The notes beneath the pieces are model-generated. The model saw only the letters and a list, made by a program, of their open reading frames with translations. It did not search any database and was not told the DNA's origin. The position numbers were made by a program, and so were the translations under genes. Shown in pieces: positions 15,501 to 21,576 of a DNA stretch of 31,756 nt. Each line of letters begins with the position of its first letter. Position 1 is the first letter of the stretch. Source of the DNA: Pseudomonadota bacterium (GTDB taxonomy: Bacteria; Pseudomonadota; Alphaproteobacteria; Rhizobiales; Xanthobacteraceae); NCBI GenBank assembly GCA_023449855.1, contig JAEXHR010000324.1, positions 1 through 31,756 of the forward strand. The letters are read 5' to 3'.

Positions 15501-17671
15501 GCGGGCGCCGAGGGCGAAGTCGCGGCGCGAAGGGACGTCTGTCCTTCGGGGACATTGACACCAGCAGTCCGCATCTGCGCGAACAACGCAGTGATCGACA
15601 TGGTCTCGACCGCGGTGATCACGGTGCAGAGCTCGACAAGCAGTGCGCCGCCCTGCGCCAGCAACGCTGCGCTGCACCGCGCGAGCAGTTCGGCCGACAG
15701 CTCCGACCTTACGATCGCCAAGAGAGCTTGCCGCCGCCACGCATCATGGGCGCCGGTGCGACACAGGGCCGCAAGCAAGGCCTGCCAGTCCGAACCATCC
15801 GTGCCCTTTTCAAGGGCGAACCGGCCCGCAAACTCGATACCGCGCGCGACGCGCGGCGACGGCGGAACCGTGAGATCCAGACCATCGAGCAGCGACAGGT
15901 CTTCGTTGAGACGCGCACCGATCGCCCAATCACGCAGCACGTCATGGTAGAATGCGAGCTTATCCCGCGTCAGCTCGTTCAAGGTCAGGCTGCATAGCAG
16001 GTGATCGCGCGCCGGCGAGTCGGTTGCGGCGTCGATCGTGTCGCGGCCGGCAAGCGTCGCTCCGGCAAGGTCGGCCAGGATACGCTGCGCGGCTCGCACA
16101 TCTTCCAACTTCGCGCCGTCAGCACTTTGCCACCAATGGTCGGCGAGCGCCGCCTCGGTGCGGATATCGACGCTGCTGGGCACCTTGAGCAGCTGGGTCA
16201 ACCGATAGAGGTTGCGGGCAATGGCCGCGGCCGGATGGTCGGCCGCCAGCAGTACGCGCAATTCCGGCGCCAGCGCTATGAGAACCGCGACCTCATCGTC
16301 GTCGAGTTCGCCGACAATCACCTGATGCGGGGCACCGAGCACAGCCAGCGCATCCTCGGCGAGCCAATCGCCCCCTTCGACGCCCTGATCCGGCCTGGTC
16401 GAGATGACGACGGAGAAACCCTCTATGCCAGCGACCTCGCGCAGCACATCGTTGACGGTACGGCGCCGCTCCGCCGTGGCAAACATCTCAACGCCGTCGA
16501 TAAACAGCACGCCGCCACCGCTCGCCGCGATATCACCGAGGAATTCCCTTGCGGTGCCTGGCACGTCGAGGCGCTGGCCAAGCGCGGCCCAGCCACCATC
16601 GGGTGTCCCGATAGGATCGAGGACGATCACATGCCCCTCGCGCGCCTGACGTTCCGCGAGATGACGCAGGACCCAGGATTTGCCGACGCCCGGCTTGCCG
16701 GTGATCTCGATGAGGCGATGCGCGTCGCGCGCTGCCTCCACCACGGTCAAAACGTCAAGGCGCGGCAGGGTGGTGCCGCCGACGCTTGTCCCGATGTCCG
16801 CCAATGCATGCCGTGTCATCTCGCCAAGGCGGGCCCGCGCAAGCGTGAAGTCGCGATTGCCCGCCAAGCGGAAACCCCGCGACTTCAAGGTCGCGATCAG
16901 CGCGTCGCGCGTGATCGAACCGCCAGCCTTGCCCGTTTGGATGACCAGCTCGATGAGATTGCTCCAGAGCGCGGTGATCCGGTCCGCATCCTCTGGCGCA
17001 AGAACTTGGGCGGCGATCGTCAAGGCATGGGCGCGAGCCTGCGGCGCCCCGGATTCGAAATCAAACTCCAGGATCAGGAACCGGCGAATGATGTTCCAGA
17101 TGACCTCTTCGTCGTCGGTGATGCCGTTCGCGACAAGATGAGTCCGAAAGGCCTGTGCGAAATTGCGCATCTGCTCGCTGGCGACGCCCTTGAGCGTCAG
17201 CCGTGCGAAGAAATCGGTGCCCGTCTTGCTCGTGCGGGCCCATTCGAGCACGTCCTGATAGGGACCGGAAATGGCGAAGCTGGTCCGCTGCGTCGCGGCC
17301 GCGAACAGATGGCGGTCGGTCGGACGCTCCGCCGGCGCGCTGCGGGCGATCTGCTCGCAGATGCTCTTGAAGATCGGATCCTTGGGCGCGAATGTCGCGG
17401 TGCGCTTCGACTGGATCTCAAGGATCGAGCTGCCCTTGTCCGACACGCCATGAACGATCAGATCGTCGAGCGCATAGCCCTCGCTCTCGCCCTGAAATTG
17501 AACCCGATTGATCCGAGCGTCCGGCAAACCGCGCGCTTCACTGCCCGCGAGCATCTGCAGAAGATAGAAAGCGCCGAGTTCCCCCTCTATATAGGTTCCA
17601 GCGCCCCCGCGCCCGACCGGGCTAGAGCCTTCTTCCTCATCCTGTGCAGCCTTGGCCGGCTCCTGGTCCAT
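12530..17671 (-). CDS. Avs-like STAND NTPase with N-terminal nuclease-like domain, 1713 residues
   Basis: The N-terminal domain (about 20-170) resembles DUF4297/PD-(D/E)XK nucleases. It has a GTYIEGELGAFYLLQML helix, YALDDLIV (D69/D70) and ILEIQSKR (E85, Q87, K89) as a candidate active site. A P-loop NTPase follows, with Walker A GKPGVGKS (325-332), a hydrophobic strand GGGVLFID ending in Asp392 as Walker B, and VVISTRPD as a sensor-like strand. The remaining 1200 residues are helical, repeat-like sequence without recognised enzymatic motifs, as in the sensor part of STAND proteins. The order nuclease, NTPase, long C-terminal sensor is that of Avs-type antiphage proteins, which detect conserved phage proteins and then degrade DNA. 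The gene is divergent from a nuclease-like gene at 17806. Assignment to a known Avs type is not possible by eye. Confidence 0.75.
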   Translation of the reverse strand: MDQEPAKAAQDEEEGSSPVGRGGAGTYIEGELGAFYLLQMLAGSEARGLPDARINRVQFQGESEGYALDDLIVHGVSDKGSSILEIQSKRTATFAPKDPIFKSICEQIARSAPAERPTDRHLFAAATQRTSFAISGPYQDVLEWARTSKTGTDFFARLTLKGVASEQMRNFAQAFRTHLVANGITDDEEVIWNIIRRFLILEFDFESGAPQARAHALTIAAQVLAPEDADRITALWSNLIELVIQTGKAGGSITRDALIATLKSRGFRLAGNRDFTLARARLGEMTRHALADIGTSVGGTTLPRLDVLTVVEAARDAHRLIEITGKPGVGKSWVLRHLAERQAREGHVIVLDPIGTPDGGWAALGQRLDVPGTAREFLGDIAASGGGVLFIDGVEMFATAERRRTVNDVLREVAGIEGFSVVISTRPDQGVEGGDWLAEDALAVLGAPHQVIVGELDDDEVAVLIALAPELRVLLAADHPAAAIARNLYRLTQLLKVPSSVDIRTEAALADHWWQSADGAKLEDVRAAQRILADLAGATLAGRDTIDAATDSPARDHLLCSLTLNELTRDKLAFYHDVLRDWAIGARLNEDLSLLDGLDLTVPPSPRVARGIEFAGRFALEKGTDGSDWQALLAALCRTGAHDAWRRQALLAIVRSELSAELLARCSAALLAQGGALLVELCTVITAVETMSITALFAQMRTAGVNVPEGQTSLRAATSPSAPAVLMWCFAHEAEIPIQAISAVVKLVEIQFFLAMTVSAYGQAAARMLFKWLIQLDLRTTAITIPSPADVPRLEGQVRQRMIEDLRVMTLLLAANAPDEAKAYLATAAEENDYYKAKEIRPFSSALAKVAPVELAALIVASLIERPREGRSRRDSMGRVLSFSDTDYMPPSPSQPPFLDLLDADPEIGLALIRKLVAAAVDGHAEGKTTQTNGYTIIFDGKPRFFPWVQTYFWTRGQAREYSAASGLMALEAWSQERLDKGENIQAVLRDILGPEGSCAAYLMIAVDVLLSHWPATRDALVPFMANPDLLANDRVRSTHEALGLMLFVQKEPTGRVKLADLAKRQSRQITLEQLVPKYLGEDEAGRDLRALLKSAVDALEPFGDDSSFSDPAFMGTYVLNMLDIANWVQVVGGLGYKSPPAEADHLARLEARRQVLVHSSNTEAKIQLATNDPAKGSAEVAREAVIYAGGDLPDGTDTDYLKSRSTRLIATAMLVARDGDDALLDEHESWVRAVIAEALREVVDPYGSSETLGVNRPGMGICALIHLWRRRRLATDRDALVAAAARSDRAAVPAFAAGRARIDETDPRLLKSAIRIAFATRRWRWAPFDEDAADEAAYEAEKAGIAGDVIAAEITWLEGGPEPAWPVLPDDKPSLRNRPRAILSRDQARIEFERDENEWAPEPKKASIHVDAQGIAKWLALLNTDGRPRPAWYEQVVDAYAPWSARLNAHGYSADAELDRTPDDWNSQFYLLTAAVIMDATPARLGYILTPILELPDRSFCDVADTLTRAADAAYFNDRARPADRLCEIRRQLVTRTMALDRWSWDRRPGDLGIDFESGPTIGVMLMNEYNLVSNARSYLVPAIFDRIDPLLETLRPMLSGGPTAFIALCTMNTLMVAPRSRHLDFLLFAVETWLSATGGERAIWHELAIGRKVAEWLESVSLDDPTLYNRDHAERGRIDTMLGRLVSLGVSEAHELELKIQVERAGLTRTL

Positions 17672-17762
17672 CGCGCTCGATCATCTCTTCGCGGCTGTGA
17701 TGCCGTCCATCGCTCCCAATAGCGTGAGCATGGTTCCAAATCGACTGGTTTCGCACGCCGTT

Positions 17763-17792
17763 TTGAGTAATCCACGCCTCGACATCTATACT
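17763..17792 (+). promoter_or_regulatory. Possible promoter of the nuclease-like gene
   Basis: TTGAGT (17763-17768) and TATACT (17787-17792) are separated by 18 bases, resembling a sigma-70-type promoter. It lies in the 134-base gap between the divergent STAND and nuclease-like genes. Transcription would begin only a few bases before the start codon, which weakens the call. Confidence 0.35.
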
Positions 17793-17805
17793 TGGGGGAA
17801 GGAAC

Positions 17806-18681
17806 ATGGCCAATATTCGCGCGTGGCTCGACAAGGGCGACAAGTCGTCGGCCCGGATGGTCGAGCTTCTTCCCATCCTCATCCGCCAGGCTCGGCTCGA
17901 AAAGCCAATTACTTATGGCGACGTCGCGCGCGAACTTGGCGTTCACCACCGCGCCGTACATCATATCGCGGGCTATATCGGCTACACGCTGAGCGCGGTG
18001 GCGGATCGCCGCGGCTGGACCCGGCGGTGCCCGCCGCCGCTGCACGCGCTGATCGTCAACGACATTACCGGCCTGCCGGGCCGCGGCATCGATGGGTTTC
18101 TCTCCGACCTATATCAGAGCGCCGAAACCAATACTGAAAAGCTCGCCGTTCTGAAGGCGGTCTATGCGCAGGCGCATGCCTATGCCCATTGGCCAGAACT
18201 GTGCGAGCTGCTTGAGATCCCCCTCGATGGCGACGCGTTGGCCGATGCCGTCGAAAAAGCCCGCCAGGCGCGTGGCAGAGGCGGCGAGGGGCCGGATCAT
18301 TTGGCGCTCAAAACCTATGTCAGCGAGAATCCCCATGTCGCCGGGCTGGCGCAGGGCAGCCAGAACGGCACGGTCGAATGGCCGACCGCTTCGGGCGACA
18401 GGATCGACATAGTCTTCGAACGGCGCAGTCTTCGTCTCGCGGTCGAGGTCAAGCCTTTTCATGCGCCGGAAGGCGACATGCTGCGCGGCGTCTTCCAGTG
18501 CCTCAAATATCAGGCGGTGCTGACGGCCGAAGCCGCCCTTGCCGATGAAGCTGTCGAAACGCGCGTCCTCCTGATACTAGGTGGACCGGCATCCGATGAT
18601 GTCATCAGCGTCGCCAATCGGCTGGGAATCCCGCTGCGTGACAATGTCCGTTTCGCGGGCGACCGGAGCGGCGCGTCATAG
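17806..18681 (+). CDS. PD-(D/E)XK nuclease-like protein with N-terminal HTH region, 291 residues
   Basis: Residues 15-70 contain a winged-helix-like pattern (ITYGDVARELGVHHRAVHHI at about 35-54). The C-terminal part has the order of a Mrr/REase-type fold: E161 in GEGPDHLALKTYV, then D198/D201 in GDRIDIVFE, then the E214-V-K216 of LAVEVKP, then Q231 in FQCLKYQAVL. This matches E...D...ExK...Q of PD-(D/E)XK endonucleases. The final strand (RVLLILGG) is also typical. Such proteins cut DNA in restriction or repair. The ATG at 17806 follows GGGGGAAGGAA. The gene is divergent from the STAND gene, and its 3' end overlaps that of the convergent DUF4238 gene by 6 bases. A partnership with the STAND protein is inferred from position only. 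Confidence 0.75.
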   Translation: MANIRAWLDKGDKSSARMVELLPILIRQARLEKPITYGDVARELGVHHRAVHHIAGYIGYTLSAVADRRGWTRRCPPPLHALIVNDITGLPGRGIDGFLSDLYQSAETNTEKLAVLKAVYAQAHAYAHWPELCELLEIPLDGDALADAVEKARQARGRGGEGPDHLALKTYVSENPHVAGLAQGSQNGTVEWPTASGDRIDIVFERRSLRLAVEVKPFHAPEGDMLRGVFQCLKYQAVLTAEAALADEAVETRVLLILGGPASDDVISVANRLGIPLRDNVRFAGDRSGAS

Positions 18682-19755
18682 CTCCATCTGTTCGAACATG
18701 CGATCGACGCGCGCGACACGGTCGGCCTCGCGAAATGGCGGAATGTCCCAAGCGCCGAGCGGCTCTGGCTGAGGCAGGATGAAGCGCACGAACGAAAGAT
18801 CGATCGTGACCGCCGACGGCGCCGCGCCCGATCCGTGGCGCGTGCGCATCTCGTCGTCCGATTGCTCGACGACCGCCTCGCGAAAGATGGTACGCTCCCG
18901 CTGCCGTAGTGCCGCCCATGCCGTAGCAGAGGCTTGCAGGAGCGGCTCGGGCATGTCGGGCGCAGCAAGCAGGACGGCATGCGCGGCCTCCCACTGAAGG
19001 TCGTTGATGAGCTCGACGTCGGAAGGATCATCGAGCTGAACGACTCCCCGCGCATCGGCCGCGACTTCATAGGCGGCGGCGTCGAAACCGAACAGCGCGA
19101 GTCGTGGTCCGAGCGGCAGGAACAGCTGCAGCCCAACATTGGCATATCCCGTCACGCTGATGTGTTGACCTTCATAGAGCCGGTTGTGGAAGACCACCGG
19201 CGTGTCGGAGGCGATGAACGGGACCACGCTGCAATTTTCGACCAGCACGAGCTTCAAGTCGGCGAGCAGGCTGGCGCCGATCGTCGTATAGCCCATCAGC
19301 TCGGACACCGCGTTCGTTCGCCTGATGCGCACGCGATCGAGCGCTTCAACGATCGCGCTATTCCCTTCGAGCTCCGCCTTCGTGCGCAGGATCGACTTGG
19401 CGACCTTCTCCGAGCCCTCATTGTGCTGCTCGGCCGCGCCGACCGTGCGGGCGTGCTGCATGCCGAGATAGAAGAACAGCCATTCATGATCCTGGCTGCA
19501 TGCTGCAGGCAACCGCCGGTCGCGAACGACCGAGCCGAAGATCCGGGCAGCGTGCCCCTCGATATCTCCGAGAGCTCGCTCAATACGGCCATCCTTGCCG
19601 TAGAAATAGTCGCGGCACGCCTGACCTTTGATCGGCGCGCCAGGAATGAACTTGCGACGGTCGATGACGAAGATGCCGATCCGGTTGTCACCCTCGCGTG
19701 CGAACAAGCGCATGTACATCTGCGGCACATAATGATGGCTCTTGTTTTGGGGCAT
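18676..19755 (-). CDS. DUF4238 protein, 359 residues
   Basis: The N-terminal signature HHYVPQMYMRLF (about residues 7-18) is characteristic of DUF4238. Typical helical sequence follows, with DHEWLFFYLGMQHARTV near 108-124 and PFIASDTPVVFHN near 188-200. DUF4238 proteins are widespread in bacteria, usually near mobile or defence genes, and have no established activity; a nuclease-like role has been suggested by their His-rich motif but I cannot confirm it. It overlaps the nuclease-like gene tail to tail by 6 bases. It is separated from the divergent 473-residue gene by only 35 bases, so the two share a very small promoter region. Confidence 0.8.
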   Translation of the reverse strand: MPQNKSHHYVPQMYMRLFAREGDNRIGIFVIDRRKFIPGAPIKGQACRDYFYGKDGRIERALGDIEGHAARIFGSVVRDRRLPAACSQDHEWLFFYLGMQHARTVGAAEQHNEGSEKVAKSILRTKAELEGNSAIVEALDRVRIRRTNAVSELMGYTTIGASLLADLKLVLVENCSVVPFIASDTPVVFHNRLYEGQHISVTGYANVGLQLFLPLGPRLALFGFDAAAYEVAADARGVVQLDDPSDVELINDLQWEAAHAVLLAAPDMPEPLLQASATAWAALRQRERTIFREAVVEQSDDEMRTRHGSGAAPSAVTIDLSFVRFILPQPEPLGAWDIPPFREADRVARVDRMFEQMEL

Positions 19756-19790
19756 GCGCGCGTCGGACCAAAGACTGCTAAGGGCGAATC

Positions 19791-21212
19791 ATGACGATTT
19801 TCGCGCGCCGTCGAATCCAGTCAATGCTTGATGCGCTCACACCCGTCCTCGGACCGGAAAAGGGCCGAGACCTCCTGCGCCGGCTCAACGATTCCAAGCA
19901 GGTCGAGCAGGCGCTGCCCGCGGAAATGGAACTTGCCCTGCTCTGGGCGATCCAGTCGCTCGGCGACCTGGAGATCGAGCCGGAATGGTGGGGCGACAGC
20001 CGGCGACCCGATGCGATTACCGATGCCTTCGTCGAAGGGCGCACGACTGCCATCGAGATCGCGGCAACGACCGACAACGCGATTTCGGGCGAGGAGGACA
20101 TGGACGCGATCGCGGTCCAGATCTCCGAGGTTGCCAGCCGCGCCAGCAAGGGCACCGGCGACTATCTCTATTTCCGGTATCGCGAAGAGAGTGGATATGT
20201 TGACGGTCACTACATCCGCCGTAGGCTGGCGCCACGTGGCTATCGTCTCACCGACGATGAGCGCGCGGCGATAACGCACTGGGTCGGTTCGGGTCAGTCC
20301 CGCTCGGCACGACTGCGCCTCCAGGCCAAGGGGCTCGACGTCGAGATCGAGCACACTGAGCGCAAGCAGACACGCTACCACAACCTCTATTCTTCGATGC
20401 CGCCGGAAACGCATTCACTCGAGGACAACCCGCTGTTCGACTTGCTGGTGCGCAAGGCCAAGCAGTTGCGGGCGGCTGCGGCCGGCACCCTGCGTGTCCT
20501 CTTCGTCGCCGATGTCGGATCGACCTTGCTGCGGCGGGTCGGGCGCTTCGGTGAACTCGACCATACCCGCCGGTTCGTATCGGCGCGCGAGATCATTCTC
20601 CACTTTCTCGCAGGTCGCGGTCGCAACGTCGATGCCGTCGTCACCTTCTCGCCGTTCAAGGAACTGCAGAGGTTCAACGGCTTCAATCCGGACGGTCGCA
20701 AGCCTCGACGCTGGACCGTCGCCTTCTTCGGCACACCACAGTTGCCGGAACCGCCGCCCGCGCTCGAAGTGATGGCGGGGCTGCTGCCCGATCCCCACTA
20801 TGAGGGCTATCAGGCGCGCTCCCTCTTTCGCCAGGGTGCATTCTCCCCCTTAAGGACAGGACAATATCTTGGGATGACCGTACGATCCAATCGCGGCTCC
20901 GGCCGGTTCAGTGTCGAATTCCCGGCACGGATGCTCCTCGATCTGCTCGCCGGCAGGATGACCGAAGAGCGCTTCCGCCAGCAGCTCGACCCACGCGACG
21001 AAGGGCGGAACATTTTCAAGACCTGGCTGGATCTGGGCTTCACCATTAGCGCCGCCGAGCTGGCGCCTCGCAGCGTCGATGAAGATGACGATCACCTGAT
21101 CCTGCACTTCACTGACGATCCTGCCGCAAGGCCGTTCAAGCTGCCGGAACAGCCGGCCGAAGATGCATCCGGAGGCGCCCCAGCTTCGCACCGGGATGCC
21201 AGCGATCATTGA
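19791..21212 (+). CDS. Hypothetical protein with degenerate nuclease-like signature, 473 residues
   Basis: The ATG at 19791 is preceded only by a weak AAGGG. The N-terminal part contains a helical EMELALLWAIQ (about 45-55), RRPDAITDAFVEG (71-83) and TTAIEIAATTD (85-95). The series Glu-helix, PD...D and E-x-A resembles a PD-(D/E)XK core in which the usual Lys has become Ala, so catalysis may be lost or altered. The rest shows alpha/beta segments (TLRVLFVADVGSTLLRRVG, VDAVVTFSPF, WTVAFFGTP) and an acidic C-terminus. I recognise no Pfam-level family. Its placement in a run of nuclease-like and NTPase genes suggests a defence-related role. The nuclease resemblance is tentative. Confidence 0.7.
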   Translation: MTIFARRRIQSMLDALTPVLGPEKGRDLLRRLNDSKQVEQALPAEMELALLWAIQSLGDLEIEPEWWGDSRRPDAITDAFVEGRTTAIEIAATTDNAISGEEDMDAIAVQISEVASRASKGTGDYLYFRYREESGYVDGHYIRRRLAPRGYRLTDDERAAITHWVGSGQSRSARLRLQAKGLDVEIEHTERKQTRYHNLYSSMPPETHSLEDNPLFDLLVRKAKQLRAAAAGTLRVLFVADVGSTLLRRVGRFGELDHTRRFVSAREIILHFLAGRGRNVDAVVTFSPFKELQRFNGFNPDGRKPRRWTVAFFGTPQLPEPPPALEVMAGLLPDPHYEGYQARSLFRQGAFSPLRTGQYLGMTVRSNRGSGRFSVEFPARMLLDLLAGRMTEERFRQQLDPRDEGRNIFKTWLDLGFTISAAELAPRSVDEDDDHLILHFTDDPAARPFKLPEQPAEDASGGAPASHRDASDH

Positions 21213-21576
21213 GGGGTATCTTGTGATTCGGACGCTCGGCGGGATGCTGGAGGCCCTTCGTCGCGCGGAGGCCCGTCGCCTCGATTAGGTAGGGTATCAA
21301 GCACCCGCATCCCTTTCCCACGGAAAAGGGATGCTTCGGTCAATGGAAGATTTCGGTTATAAGCGGACGTTCGCGGTTCTGCCGAGATCGCCCGCGGGAC
21401 GAGCAACTCTGGCCGTCTTCGCTCGGGCAGCTTCCAGAAAGCCCAAACAGGATTACGAGCTTTCATTCCGGTGGCAACAGGACCGGCGGAAGATGCGTGC
21501 GCTAGCGGGGTAGTGACGCGGCGTCCGCCTACGCTAAAGAGAAGTCAGTTAAGCAGTGCGTGAGAGGTCTAATACA
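21213..21576. other. Non-coding gap before the HD-ATPase gene
   Basis: There is a hairpin at 21307-21334 (listed separately) and no well-supported gene. A 60-codon frame at 21331-21513 begins inside the hairpin without a ribosome site and is not called. The promoter of the HD-ATPase gene presumably lies here. Confidence 0.45.
21307..21334. repeat. Perfect 10-base-pair hairpin
   Basis: GCATCCCTTT (21307-21316) and AAAGGGATGC (21325-21334) enclose an 8-base loop. It lies 95 bases after the 473-residue gene. There is no T-run, so it may be a weak terminator or an operator. Confidence 0.5.

Noticed and set aside
16001..17722. 573-codon + strand frame opposite the N-terminal STAND region
   Set aside because: It lies opposite the nuclease and Walker motifs of the real gene; it has no family resemblance and its composition is typical of antisense frames.
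21331..21513. 60-codon + strand frame before the HD-ATPase gene
   Set aside because: It starts inside a hairpin, has no ribosome site, and I see no sign of conservation.
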